DNA from: Candidatus Faecousia intestinigallinarum
GTDB taxonomy: Bacteria > Bacillota > Clostridia > Oscillospirales > Oscillospiraceae
DNA: 64,000 nucleotides
Direction of reading: 5' to 3'
Assembly: GCA_018715805.1 (NCBI GenBank)
Contig: DVKX01000047.1
Location: 1-64,000, forward strand
Made by a program: the position numbers and the translations under genes. Positions within the stretch are counted from its first letter, which is position 1; each line of letters starts with the position of its first letter. Of the stretch, positions 9,357 through 21,270 are shown in pieces. The notes below the pieces were generated by a model. That model made no database searches, was not told where the DNA came from, and saw nothing but the letters and a program-made list of their open reading frames with translations.

Positions 9357-9590
9357 GTTATCCATATCCGCACCCACAACACCACCTTGGAAAAGCGGAT
9401 GCTTGCATACAGCCGCCGTTATCCGGCGATCTGCCAGCAGACGGACGCAGACCCGGAAACGGACTGCATGGAGTTTGATATTGAGAAAGGACGCTTCTCT
9501 TGACCTCTGACCGCCCCCTACAGCGCGGAACGGCGGGAAGCGGCGCGGCGATATGCAAGAGAGAACAACGCCGCTGACAGGCTGAAATGA
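9357..9590 (+). pseudogene. Fragment of a conjugative-element cargo/accessory gene with an internal in-frame stop
   Basis: One frame reads VIHIRTHNTTLEKRMLAYSRRYPAICQQTDADPETDCMEFDIEKGRFS*PLTAPYSAERREAARRYARENNAADRLK*; TGA at 9501-9503. Confidence 0.6.
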
Positions 9591-9677
9591 TGTAGATTTA
9601 TTCATCGATTTGTGCTATACTTTTCTCCGAAGGAATAGAATGACAAATTTTACTTTGTAAGAGCAGGAGATTTGTTT

Positions 9678-10238
9678 ATGAAGTCAGCAGTTTTTAATTT
9701 GTCTGCTCAGCGTTTTGCACTGATGTGGGCAAAAGAACATTTGCCAACGGAAGAGTATACAGAAATAAAAAAATCTTATGATTTTCTGATAAAACGAACA
9801 GTTGCATTTGTCGTTATATGTTGTATCCCCGTTATAATCGCATTTATGTTTCTAGCATTTAACGCGCCTTTTTCAAAAAGCATGGAAAATGCTGCCATTC
9901 CGGAGGGAGCGACTGAATATGTTATGGCAAAAGTGGACTATGACGGTAATTTCTATTGGACGCATGACTCAAAGAAATATGAGTATGCCCTTAAGGATTA
10001 CGGTTTGTCCTCTGAGAATTATGAATTTGGCGATAAAGTAAAAGTGTATATAAATGATGCGCAGGATATTATTAAAGTAACGGCGGACGGCAATTATTCT
10101 AATATCAGAAATATAGAAGTTGGCGTTGGGGTTATTGGCTCCATTTTAATTCCTGTTTTACTCATTCTATGCGTTTATATGCCGATTGCATATCGTACTT
10201 TTGGAAAAAGGTGGATAGAATTCTACAAAGATTTTTAA
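9678..10238 (+). CDS. Hypothetical membrane protein (two TM segments with a charged extracytoplasmic loop)
   Basis: TM segments FVVICCIPVIIAFMFLAF and IGSILIPVLLILCVYMPI; no family recognised. Confidence 0.7.
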   Translation: MKSAVFNLSAQRFALMWAKEHLPTEEYTEIKKSYDFLIKRTVAFVVICCIPVIIAFMFLAFNAPFSKSMENAAIPEGATEYVMAKVDYDGNFYWTHDSKKYEYALKDYGLSSENYEFGDKVKVYINDAQDIIKVTADGNYSNIRNIEVGVGVIGSILIPVLLILCVYMPIAYRTFGKRWIEFYKDF

Positions 10239-10330
10239 GGCCGCTAAAGCCCAGCTTATCAAGTAACACACAGTAAAACTAAATAAACCACCCACAAGGG
10301 ACAGCCGAGAAAATCGACTGTCCTTTTTCT

Positions 10331-10500
10331 ATGCCGGCAGGCAGAAAGGAGCAACCAGCTATGACGAAACCGAGAGAGAAAACCCGCAAGGAATTGACCG
10401 CCGAGATTGAGGACAGGCAAAAGAAAAGCCTGAAATACAACTCAAAAACAGCAATGAACGGCATAGCCGTTTGGCTATACCGTCCCTCGCTGCAATGTTT
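10331..10500 (+). pseudogene. Truncated mobile-element-type small ORF (DUF3847-like N-terminus)
   Basis: MTKPREKTRKELTAEIEDRQKKSLKYNSK... then runs into unrelated sequence; preceded by hairpin GGACAGCCGAGAAAATCGACTGTCC. Confidence 0.4.
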
Positions 10501-10542
10501 TCTTAATTCACCGCCCCAGATGGGCGCGCCAAAGCCGGTTGC

Positions 10543-10830
10543 TTATTTCCAATATCCCGCGTCCAGCAGCCGGGTCAGAGCGGTGTTGGCCTCCTCATCG
10601 GAAAATAGGCCTGTGAACCGCTTGTCCACCGCCAAGGCTTCCAGTGTCAGCTCCCAGCGTCCCGCCGCTGCCAAAGCGTCAAAGCCATCGCTGGCGCGGT
10701 GGCCGCTCAGCGCCCGGTGGGCGGCTTTCATGGCTTCCTCCGGAGCAATGGGGCGCAGACGCATTCCCAGTTTTACCGCCTTTTCCCGATTGGCCATCCA
10801 GACGGAAACGAATTTTTCTTCCACATTCAT
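10543..10830 (-). CDS. Small protein of unknown function, overlapping the hisS stop
   Basis: 95 aa; start overlaps the end of hisS (stop at 10827), implying translational coupling. Confidence 0.6.
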   Translation of the reverse strand: MNVEEKFVSVWMANREKAVKLGMRLRPIAPEEAMKAAHRALSGHRASDGFDALAAAGRWELTLEALAVDKRFTGLFSDEEANTALTRLLDAGYWK

Positions 10831-12179
10831 CGCTCCCGGATCACAGTGCTCTGGCCAGCAGCCAGACCGTCCAAAATGTGGGCAGCCGCCTCCTCAGGAC
10901 ACAGCAGTACCTGTTCCCCCGTGCGCATATCCTTCACGGAACACTTGCCCTGGGCGATCTCATCCTCCCCCAGCAGCACTGCGAAAGGCACGCCCAGCTT
11001 ATCGGCATAACTCATCTTCTGCTTGAACTTTTTTTGTTCGCCATAGAGCTGCACCCGCACCCCGGCACTGCGCAGCTGCTCCGCCAGGGCGATGGCCGGG
11101 GCAGGATCCGCCGTCATGGGCAGCACCAGCGCGTCCGCCGGAGCGCTGCCGTCCTCCGACAACATTCCCTGCTCATCCAGCACATAAAACAGCCGGGTCA
11201 GTCCAATGGAAATACCCACGCCAGGGAGTTTTTTCTCCGTATAATAGCCTGCCAGATCGTCATACCGTCCGCCGGAGCAGACGGAACCGATCTGGGGATA
11301 ATCCAGCAGGGTAGTCTCATACACCGTGCCGGTATAGTAGTCCAGACCCCGGGCGATGGACAGATCCACTGCGAAGTGCGTTTCGGGCACGCCAAAGCCC
11401 GCCAGATTCTCCGTCACCGCCCGCAGCTCCTCCAGACCCTGGTCAAAGGTTTCGTTCCGTCCGCTATATGCTTCCAGCGCCGTGAGCACCTGGGCATTGC
11501 CGCCGGAGATAGCCATAAAGCGCAGGATTCCTTCCGCCTGCGTCTGATCAAGCCCCAGTTCCTCCATCAGCAGCAGCCGCACCTTGTCCGTGCCGATCTT
11601 ATCCAGCTTATCCACAGTGCGCATGATCTCGCCGCTCTTCTCCGCCAGATCCATCATGGCGTAGAAGCCATTGAGCAGCTTGCGGTTATTCACCCGGATG
11701 CAGAAACGGTTCAGTCCGAAGCCACGAAAGATCTTATAGATGATGGCAGGGATTTCCGCTTCGTTGAGCACGCTCAGGCTGCCGTCGCCAATGATATCAA
11801 TGTCCGCTTGGTAAAACTCCCGGAAGCGCCCCCGCTGCGCCCGTTCCCCACGGTAGACCTTGCCGATCTGATACCGGCGGAAAGGAAACGCCAATTCCCC
11901 ATAGTGCAGCGCTACATATTTTGCCAGCGGCACAGTCAGATCGAAGCGCAGCGCCAGGTCGCTGTCGCCCTTGGAAAAGCGATATATCTGCTTTTCCGTT
12001 TCGCCGCCGCCCTTGGCCAGCAGGATCTGGGCGTCCTCAATGACGGGGGTGTCCAGGGGCGCGAAGCCATACTGGGCATAGGTTTTCCGTAAAATATCCA
12101 TCATCCGCTCCATCTTCGCCTGCTTTCCGGGAAGCAGCTCCATAAAGCCGGAGAGGGTGCGCGGTTTGATCCGTTCCAT
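10827..12179 (-). CDS. hisS: Histidyl-tRNA synthetase
   Basis: LALRFDLTVPLAKY, FYQADIDIIGDGSL, SIARGLDYYTGTVYE motifs. Confidence 0.95.
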   Translation of the reverse strand: MERIKPRTLSGFMELLPGKQAKMERMMDILRKTYAQYGFAPLDTPVIEDAQILLAKGGGETEKQIYRFSKGDSDLALRFDLTVPLAKYVALHYGELAFPFRRYQIGKVYRGERAQRGRFREFYQADIDIIGDGSLSVLNEAEIPAIIYKIFRGFGLNRFCIRVNNRKLLNGFYAMMDLAEKSGEIMRTVDKLDKIGTDKVRLLLMEELGLDQTQAEGILRFMAISGGNAQVLTALEAYSGRNETFDQGLEELRAVTENLAGFGVPETHFAVDLSIARGLDYYTGTVYETTLLDYPQIGSVCSGGRYDDLAGYYTEKKLPGVGISIGLTRLFYVLDEQGMLSEDGSAPADALVLPMTADPAPAIALAEQLRSAGVRVQLYGEQKKFKQKMSYADKLGVPFAVLLGEDEIAQGKCSVKDMRTGEQVLLCPEEAAAHILDGLAAGQSTVIRER

Positions 12180-12200
12180 CTTCGTTCTCCTTTTGCTGGA

Positions 12201-12233
12201 AAAATAAAAGCCGCCCGCCGACAGGCAGGCGGC
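12201..12233 (-). terminator. Intrinsic terminator downstream of mgsA
   Basis: Minus strand GCCGCCTGCC TGTC GGCGGGCGGC then TTTTATTTT. Confidence 0.75.
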
Positions 12234-12245
12234 ACAAAAAGTCTA

Positions 12246-12659
12246 TCAATAGCGGGATTTATTGTGGAACATCTCCCGCCAGTCCAAATCGCCCCGCTGC
12301 AGACCCAGAATGAGCATCTCCGCGCTGGCCAGATTGGTGGCGATGGGCACATTCTGCCGATCGCAGTGGCGGATCGTCTCCACCAGCTGGCTGTCCTCCA
12401 TGGCGTCCTTGGAGTTGGGGTCTGTGAAAATCAGCACCATATCGATCTCATTGTAGGCGATGCGGGCGTTGATCTGCTGATGGCCGCCCTGCTTATGGGA
12501 AAGCAGCAGCGTCACCGGCATACCGGTATTATCCGCCACCAGACGGCCTGTGGTCGCCGTGGCGCACAAATTATGCTTGATCAAAATACTCTTATACGCT
12601 GTGCAGAACTGAACCATCAATTCTTTCTTCTTGTCATGCGCCATGAGTGCAATGTTCAC
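12246..12659 (-). CDS. mgsA: Methylglyoxal synthase
   Basis: MNIALMAHDKKKELMVQFC...TATTGRLVADNTGMPVTLLLSHKQGGHQQINARIAYNEIDMVLIFTDP. GTG start inferred. Confidence 0.93.
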   Translation of the reverse strand: MNIALMAHDKKKELMVQFCTAYKSILIKHNLCATATTGRLVADNTGMPVTLLLSHKQGGHQQINARIAYNEIDMVLIFTDPNSKDAMEDSQLVETIRHCDRQNVPIATNLASAEMLILGLQRGDLDWREMFHNKSRY

Positions 12660-12684
12660 GGAGATCACTCCTCTGAATAAAATT

Positions 12685-13452
12685 TTACAGAGATACCGGC
12701 ACTACTTTCCCCTGGATCCGTTTCGCGATCCGGCGGCAGGCAGCGGCGGCTCCCCGGCGGGTCTGGTATAGCAACGGCTTGGAATAGGCGGCGGCCAGCG
12801 TCACATTGCTGTCCTCCGGCACCAATCCCAGCAGCGGCAGTCCTGTTCTGTCCATCACATCGTCCACAGTGAGGTTCATGGCAGACACCATTTTTTTATC
12901 CACCCGATTCACGATAAGACGGATATTCTCCTTCCCCATCCGCTCCAGCAGTTCTCCTGCCCGCCCGGCGTCCCGCACAGCGGCGGGATCCGGCCCAGTT
13001 ACCAGCAGAATCCGCCCGGCATAGCGAGCCGCCATGCGGAACCCCAGGTCGATCCCAGCGGGGGCGTCCAGCAGCACATAGTCCGCCTGTTCACAGGCCA
13101 TGGCAAGCATCCTGCCAAAAGCCGCCTGGTCGATCTTCTCCGGGGCGCATTGGATGGGCGCCGTTAAAAACTGAAGGTTGGCAAAGGCAGGGTGCCGCGT
13201 CGCCTTGCTTAAGGAATAGCCTCCCTGGCTCACATCCAGGAAAGACAGCGCGCCCACCTCGCTGAGACCCAGGGAGATGTCCAGATTCCGAAGGCCGATG
13301 TCACAATCGATGCACACCACCCGCTCCCCCAGCTCCGCCAAAGCAGTGGCCACTCCGGCGCAGATGGATGTTTTCCCTGTTCCGCCCTTGCCGGACAGAA
13401 CCGCTATCAATTCCCCCAACGCCTGCTCCTCCAATTTTGAGTATACTGCCAT
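12685..13452 (-). CDS. minD: Septum-site-determining ATPase MinD
   Basis: IAVLSGKGGTGKTSICAGVATALAELGERVVCIDCDIGLRNLDISLGL deviant Walker A; C-terminal basic/amphipathic helix CRRIAKRIQGKVVPVSL. Confidence 0.9.
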   Translation of the reverse strand: MAVYSKLEEQALGELIAVLSGKGGTGKTSICAGVATALAELGERVVCIDCDIGLRNLDISLGLSEVGALSFLDVSQGGYSLSKATRHPAFANLQFLTAPIQCAPEKIDQAAFGRMLAMACEQADYVLLDAPAGIDLGFRMAARYAGRILLVTGPDPAAVRDAGRAGELLERMGKENIRLIVNRVDKKMVSAMNLTVDDVMDRTGLPLLGLVPEDSNVTLAAAYSKPLLYQTRRGAAAACRRIAKRIQGKVVPVSL

Positions 13453-13621
13453 TATACTGGGATTGCGCACAATTTGCAAGTGCATTTTGATTATTTTTTG
13501 GAGATTTTTCATTACATCTTCCCTACAGCCACAAATGTATCTGCTTCCCAGACGAGCAGCGCCTTGTTTCTTGTTCCCAGCCGTATTCATAAATAATTTA
13601 CGAAAAAATCCATTTTCCCTC

Positions 13622-13680
13622 TTGCATTTTTCCGGAGAGTGCGCTATGATATGTTAGCACTCAAGGTCAAAGAGTGCTAA
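13622..13680 (+). promoter_or_regulatory. groESL promoter with CIRCE operator (HrcA)
   Basis: TTGCAT-17-TATGAT (13622-13650); perfect CIRCE TTAGCACTC-N9-GAGTGCTAA at 13654-13680. Confidence 0.95.
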
Positions 13681-13755
13681 AGACATAGATATTTGCAGTC
13701 CGGGGTTACCCCAGGCTCGCAGTCTAAATACCTTTTGCAGTATGGAGGAAGTATT

Positions 13756-15680
<1,925 letters not shown>

Positions 15681-15698
15681 GACATCCCGAAACGCATC

Positions 15699-15735
15699 AT
15701 CCGCCGGCTGCAAGCGCAGCCGGCGGATTTCCTTT
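15699..15735 (+). terminator. groESL terminator
   Basis: ATCCGCCGGCTGC AA(G) GCAGCCGGCGGAT TTCCTTT. Confidence 0.75.
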
Positions 15736-15771
15736 GTCAATAGCTGCCCGGCTTTTGCCGCTGTCGGCGGC

Positions 15772-15956
15772 AAATATTGGGAAATCCTTTTTGCCAGGTT
15801 GGGCGGTGGGTAAAACGGCGCTCCTTCCCCGGCCAATGCAGGGCTTCCCTATAGAGGGCAGTCCCACCCCAGGGCAGTCTAAAAAGATCGTCGGAAAACC
15901 CGCAGGATTTCCCGACGATCTTTTGTTGAGGAAGTCCGGAGGACTTCCCAATATTT
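15772..15956. repeat. Candidate miniature element bounded by 16-bp near-perfect inverted repeats
   Basis: Left AAATATTGGGAAATCC (15772-15787) vs right reverse complement AAATATTGGGAAGTCC (15941-15956); internal bidirectional hairpin AAAAGATCGTCGG/CCGACGATCTTTT (15882-15924). Confidence 0.45.
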
Positions 15957-18900
15957 TTATTCCGCCCGCAGGGCTGCCACCGGATCGCTTTTGGCAGCCT
16001 TCCGGGAGGGGATGACACCTCCCAGCAGGGTGAGCAGTACGCTCAAGGCAATCAGCAGCACCCCTGCCGCCGGGGGCAGGATGGCGTTAATGTCCGCAGA
16101 CCCCGCCAGAGAGTGGATCAGGGCGTTGCCGGGTATCAGGATCAGCAGCGTCAGGCCAATGCCGATCAATCCGGCGCACAGTCCGATGATAAAGGTTTCG
16201 GCGTTGAACACCTGGGAAATATTCCTCTTGGAAGCGCCGATCGCCCGCAGAATGCCGATCTCTTTTTTCCGCTCCAGTACGCTGATATAGGTAATAACGC
16301 CGATCATAATGGAGGACACGATCAGAGAGATGGCCACGAACGCCACCAGCACATAGCTGATCACATCTACGATTTCTGTGACGGAACTCATCAAAGTACC
16401 CACAAAATCCGTATAGCGGATGGTCTTTTCCGTCTGCCCCGCCGCCTCCATACGGGCGTTGTAATCCTCCAGCACCTGGAGAATGGAGGCCTTGCTTTCA
16501 AAGTCCTTGGGATAGATATTGATCTGTAGGGGATCATCCGGGTCGGCGTACCCCAGTTTTTTCAGATTCCCCTCATAGGAGGTGCGCTCCGCGCTCATCA
16601 GGGTGCGCAGCAGCTCCGCCAGATCCTCCTCGCTCATATTGATTTGAATCGCATCGGCAAAGGCCTCCGGATCAATTTGAAAAGCCTTTTCCAGCTGGGC
16701 GCTCAGCTGACCCATCGCCTGGTTCATACCGGACTGAACGCTGCCGCTCATTTGGGTCATTGCCTGCCCCATGGCGCTGGTGATCTGGGCTTGGATGGCC
16801 TGGCTGACAGCCTGCATATAAGCCGACGTCACCGACTCCATATAGCCCCCCAGCGCCTCTGTGATCTGCGCTTCCAAACCGGGCAGGTCAACCGCCTGAC
16901 TCATTCCGGCAAACACGATCTGCTTGGCCTGGTCGGTTTGCAGATATGCGATAAAGTGTTCCCCCATTTTGCTGGGATCTGGCAGGCCGTGTGCCGCCGC
17001 ATATTCCTGGTAGCCCGCCGCCAAATCCTGCGCCAGCGCCTCCAAGGCTTCCTGGGAGATGGAAATATCTCCGTCTACCTGGACGATCTCTCCGGCGCTT
17101 TCCAGTATTTTCTGCTGCGCCTCCGGGGTCTGCAGGTACATCAGCAGGTATTCATTGAATTTGTCCGGGTCTGTGAAGCCGTTGGCCTGGGCGTACTCCT
17201 GGAAGCCGGACATGATCTCCTGCACCAGCGCCTCCAGCCGCGCCGGATCTACGCTGATCTCCACAGCGATCTCCTGAAGTCCGTCCAGCAGGCGTCCCTG
17301 CGCTTCCGGGGTCTGCAAATAATTCAGAAAATCCTGGTACAGCTGGGAATAATCTGCCTCCGGGTGGGCTGCGGCATACGCCTGATAGCCCTGGAGGAGG
17401 TCGGCGGCCATGGTTTGCAGGTGCTCCGGGGCGATGGTGATATCCAGCTGCCCCAGCAGCGTTTCCAAATCCATCCCGGGCAGCTCCGGCAGCTCCAGCT
17501 CCAGGTCGCTGAAATCGCCAATACCGGAGAAATCAAAGTCCTGCACATCAAAATCAAAGTAGCCGGAAATATCCATGTCCAGGGCGTCCGGGTCAAAGGA
17601 AAACGCTTGGCGCAGCGCGTCCTCGTTGATGGTAAACAGGGATTCCATCTGGAATTTGTCCTGATTGTTTTCCTCACCGAAGCTGTTGCCGGTGAGCACA
17701 TTCACCGTAGGCTGAGCCAGCTGCTGCTGCACGATGGCGCTGTTCTCCGCCAGCTCCATCACATGACGGGTCAGAGCGGCAGGATAGCCGATGCCAAAAT
17801 CCAGCATGGCGGCAGTGGCGTCCTCCTTGGGCTGCACCACGCCCACAATGGTGATGTTCTCCCCCTGGCTCACCAGTTGGCGCATATAGGCTGCATCCTC
17901 GGATTTGTCCCGCCACACATCATAGACGTCGTCATAGACGTAGTAGTCCGCCGGGTTCACCAGCTTAAACTGGATGCCCAGCAGCTCATCGTAGGAGTAG
18001 CCGCGGATATCGTCGGGCATTTCCACCGGCTCCCCCTCCAGGAAGCGCTGAACCATATCGTCCAGCTCCAGGGAGTCCCGCAGCCCCAGGGTATAGAGCA
18101 TAAAGTCGCTGATGCTCCCCCGGGCGGTCAGGACGACAACGCACTCGTTATAGCTTTCCGGCCAACGCCCGGCCTTCACATCGTACTGGCTCTCATACAG
18201 GCCGGTATTCTCCGGCATTTCGTGGAAAACATCGGTGCTCATCATCATGGACATCATGCTGTTTCCACTGGCGGAGGAGCCCATTCCCAGGGCGGCAAAG
18301 GAATTATCCGGATTCACCTGCCGCACGCCGCCGCCCTCCAGACGATAGATTTGGGGGGATACGTCATAGGTGTATTCCACAGCATTGGCATAAGGCTCGA
18401 TGCCGCTGTCTCCGCTGTCCAAGAAGTCCTTCAGGGATGCCAGATCGTTGGGATCTACCTTGGAGAGCATGGTGGTAATCATCTTGGATACCCGCACATC
18501 CCCGTCGGAGGCGCTGTCGTGCTCCTTTTCTCCGCCGCCCATACTGGCCATCATAGAGGCCATATCCATCCCGGCGCTTTGAATCTGCAAGGGATATTCC
18601 GACAGGGTAGTTTGCTCCACCGACTGGATATAGGCGTTCACGCCGTTGGACAGCGCCAAAATCAGGGCGATGCCAATAATGCCGATGGAGCCGGCAAAGG
18701 AAGTGAGCAGAGTGCGCGCCTTTTTGGTGCGCAGGTTGTGGAAGCTCAGGGACAGAGCCGTGAGAAAGGACATGGAAGCTTTGCCCATATTCTTGTGCAC
18801 GGGCGCCGTCTGCCCATGGTTCTCCGGTACGAAGGGCGCGGTGTCCGCGCTGATTTGTCCGTCCTTCAGCCGAACGATGCGGGTGGCGTAAGCCTCCGCC

Positions 18901-19505
18901 AGATCCGGGTTATGGGTTACCATCACCACCAGCCGATCCCGCGCCACCTCTTTCAGCAGCTCCATCACCTGCACGCTGGTTTCGCTGTCCAGGGCGCCGG
19001 TCGGCTCGTCTGCCAGCAGAATATCCGGATTATTTACCAGAGCGCGGGCGATGGCCACCCGCTGCATCTGCCCGCCGGACATCTGGCTGGGACGCTTATT
19101 CAGCTGCTCCCCCAGCCCCACCTGCACCAGCGCTTGGATGGCGCGCTTCCGGCGTTCGGCCTTGGAAATGCCGGAAATGGTCAGCGCCAGCTCCACGTTG
19201 GAGAGTACCGTCTGGTGGGGGATCAGATTGTAGCTTTGAAATACAAACCCTACGGTGTGGTTCCGGTAGGAATCCCAGTCCCGATCCTTATATTCTTTTG
19301 TAGAGATGCCGTTAATGGTCAGTTCGCCGCTGTCATAGCGATCCAGACCGCCGATGATGTTCAGCAGGGTGGTTTTGCCGCAGCCGGAGGGACCCAGGAT
19401 CGCCACGAATTCATTGCTGCGGAAAGATACGCTGACGCCCTTCAGCGCCTCCACTTTTCCCCCGCCGATGGGATAGGTTTTCACAATGTTCTTCAGTTCC
19501 AGCAT
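15957..19505 (-). CDS. MacB/FtsX-type ABC transporter, ATPase fused to permease with a large ectodomain
   Basis: [11 protein letters not shown] Walker [17 protein letters not shown] signature, FtsX C-terminal TMs ([48 protein letters not shown]). Start MLELKN. Confidence 0.92.
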   Translation of the reverse strand: MLELKNIVKTYPIGGGKVEALKGVSVSFRSNEFVAILGPSGCGKTTLLNIIGGLDRYDSGELTINGISTKEYKDRDWDSYRNHTVGFVFQSYNLIPHQTVLSNVELALTISGISKAERRKRAIQALVQVGLGEQLNKRPSQMSGGQMQRVAIARALVNNPDILLADEPTGALDSETSVQVMELLKEVARDRLVVMVTHNPDLAEAYATRIVRLKDGQISADTAPFVPENHGQTAPVHKNMGKASMSFLTALSLSFHNLRTKKARTLLTSFAGSIGIIGIALILALSNGVNAYIQSVEQTTLSEYPLQIQSAGMDMASMMASMGGGEKEHDSASDGDVRVSKMITTMLSKVDPNDLASLKDFLDSGDSGIEPYANAVEYTYDVSPQIYRLEGGGVRQVNPDNSFAALGMGSSASGNSMMSMMMSTDVFHEMPENTGLYESQYDVKAGRWPESYNECVVVLTARGSISDFMLYTLGLRDSLELDDMVQRFLEGEPVEMPDDIRGYSYDELLGIQFKLVNPADYYVYDDVYDVWRDKSEDAAYMRQLVSQGENITIVGVVQPKEDATAAMLDFGIGYPAALTRHVMELAENSAIVQQQLAQPTVNVLTGNSFGEENNQDKFQMESLFTINEDALRQAFSFDPDALDMDISGYFDFDVQDFDFSGIGDFSDLELELPELPGMDLETLLGQLDITIAPEHLQTMAADLLQGYQAYAAAHPEADYSQLYQDFLNYLQTPEAQGRLLDGLQEIAVEISVDPARLEALVQEIMSGFQEYAQANGFTDPDKFNEYLLMYLQTPEAQQKILESAGEIVQVDGDISISQEALEALAQDLAAGYQEYAAAHGLPDPSKMGEHFIAYLQTDQAKQIVFAGMSQAVDLPGLEAQITEALGGYMESVTSAYMQAVSQAIQAQITSAMGQAMTQMSGSVQSGMNQAMGQLSAQLEKAFQIDPEAFADAIQINMSEEDLAELLRTLMSAERTSYEGNLKKLGYADPDDPLQINIYPKDFESKASILQVLEDYNARMEAAGQTEKTIRYTDFVGTLMSSVTEIVDVISYVLVAFVAISLIVSSIMIGVITYISVLERKKEIGILRAIGASKRNISQVFNAETFIIGLCAGLIGIGLTLLILIPGNALIHSLAGSADINAILPPAAGVLLIALSVLLTLLGGVIPSRKAAKSDPVAALRAE

Positions 19506-19827
19506 GAAAAGTCCCCTTCTAAAAAAGCAAATAACTTCAAATATTATACCATGGGTTTTCCTGGATTTGTGAATAAAAAGAAAAGTTTTTCCAAAGAAAC
19601 TGCCGCAAACCGGGAAATACTTTTCCCGGTTCCACAATCCAGCGCTTTGCGATAGAATCGCCAAAAACCGCGCCCCGCAGGGCGGTATTTCAAAAGATTG
19701 GTATGCTCCGCAGCAAAAAAACGACATCATAAAATTCAACGGAGGCGCCGGCCAAACCATTGCAAAAGGCGGGGCATTGTGCTATAGTATGTTTTGTATA
19801 CTACGGAAAAGGGGTTCGACATTTGTT

Positions 19828-20547
19828 ATGAAAAAAATACTTGTTTTCCTAATGGGTATTCTGATGCTGCTGTCTTTTGCTTCCTGCAGCAGCGAGCGTG
19901 ACAGTGATTTCTCTACCCCCAGCGAGAATACTGCCAGCACAATAGCAGAAACGCAGGGTGAAGCGGAAACAGAAGCGCCCTCGACTTCCGCAGATGTTTC
20001 CGGTGAGGAATATCCGTTTGCAGCACCCATCGTACCGGATGAACTAAGCTCTGATCCAGAAAGTTTTCAGGTTTCACTGGATGGCAATATCATCACTTTG
20101 CCAGTTTTGTATACAGACCTTGCCGCTCTTGGTTGGGAATGTGACAGTATTGACGGCGAGACGCTGAAACCCGGCTTCATTATGGTGGGAAATGCGTCTC
20201 TTAGGAAAGGCAATACATCCTTATCCGGGGCAAACTTCATCAATCTCAGCGATCAGGAGCTGCCCTTGTCCGAATGTTATGTGTATGGATTTTCCTTTGC
20301 GTACGATTCAAAAGGCGCTGTTGAAACATCGGTCGTATTCCCGGGCGGTCTGCATATCGGTTCCACTGTTGAGGAGATCATTGCCGCTTATGGCGAACCG
20401 ACTGAGATCGATGATTCCAGGTCGACGGTAACGAAGCTCCTATATGAATTCGGCGATTATAATAAGATAACGTTTGAAATAGACAAAAATCAAGCGCCAT
20501 ATTGGAATCGAATGACCATCTATCGGGAAGATGTTCCTGTAGATTGA
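19828..20547 (+). CDS. Lipoprotein of unknown function
   Basis: MKKILVFLMGILMLLSFASCSS lipobox, low-complexity Ser/Glu/Thr linker, C-terminal domain with HIGSTVEEIIAAYGEP motif. Confidence 0.85.
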   Translation: MKKILVFLMGILMLLSFASCSSERDSDFSTPSENTASTIAETQGEAETEAPSTSADVSGEEYPFAAPIVPDELSSDPESFQVSLDGNIITLPVLYTDLAALGWECDSIDGETLKPGFIMVGNASLRKGNTSLSGANFINLSDQELPLSECYVYGFSFAYDSKGAVETSVVFPGGLHIGSTVEEIIAAYGEPTEIDDSRSTVTKLLYEFGDYNKITFEIDKNQAPYWNRMTIYREDVPVD

Positions 20548-20590
20548 CAGAGCCAAATTTCTCCACAACAGCTTTGCCTCTCAGAATACA

Positions 20591-20618
20591 AAACGCCCTG
20601 CCAAAGCAGGGCGTTTTT
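20591..20618 (+). terminator. Intrinsic terminator after the lipoprotein
   Basis: AAACGCCCTG CCAAAG CAGGGCGTTTTT. Confidence 0.8.
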
Positions 20619-20838
20619 ACCACTCCCCAAATTGTCGGATTTATGATAGAATAGTCGCAGTAGTAAGACACCCCCCGTTTTCTACCGCGTTTTTACTACG
20701 ATTCATGTCCTCAACTTGCCTCGATTTGCTCCGTTTTGCCTATTCTGTGATAAATTTAACAATCAGACGGACGGAATGAAGGTCGGCAAATCGCGGCAAA
20801 ACGGGGCAGAATACGGCATTTCAGGAGGATTTTCAAAT

Positions 20839-21270
20839 ATGATTAAGATACTTTTCGTTTGCCACGGCAATATCTGCCGCAGTCCTATGGCGGAATTCAT
20901 CCTTAAGGATCTGGCGGCAAAGGCCGGTCGCAGCAACGCCTTTGAGATTGCCTCCGCAGCGGTGAGCCGGGAGGAATTGGGCAATCCCGTCTATCCCCCC
21001 GCCCGGCGGGAACTGCACAAGCACGGCATCTCCTGCGCCGGGAAAACCGCGCGGCAGATCACCCAGGCGGATTACGCCTACTTCGACCGCATCTATTACA
21101 TGGACAGCAGCAACGCCCGCTATCTCGCCCGAATGTTCCCGGCAAACCCGGATAAGATCCGCCCGCTTTTGGCGCGGGATGTGGCCGACCCCTGGTACAC
21201 CGGCGACTTTGCAAAAACCTGGGACGATCTGGTGGAAGGGTGCACAAACATTTTGGAGGAATACCAATGA
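20839..21270 (+). CDS. Low-molecular-weight protein tyrosine phosphatase
   Basis: ILFVCHGNICRSPMAEFIL (CX5RS P-loop) and RDVADPWYTGDF. Confidence 0.92.
   Translation: MIKILFVCHGNICRSPMAEFILKDLAAKAGRSNAFEIASAAVSREELGNPVYPPARRELHKHGISCAGKTARQITQADYAYFDRIYYMDSSNARYLARMFPANPDKIRPLLARDVADPWYTGDFAKTWDDLVEGCTNILEEYQ

Noticed and set aside
10458-10483. ACGGCATAGCCGTTTGGCTATACCGT palindrome as transposon end
   Set aside because: Single copy in the window without a matching partner; better explained as a terminator-like hairpin at the end of the decayed element.
16644-19655. 1003-aa plus-strand ORF
   Set aside because: Antisense to the ABC transporter, which has clear Walker and FtsX motifs; the translation is His/Gln/Leu-biased noise.
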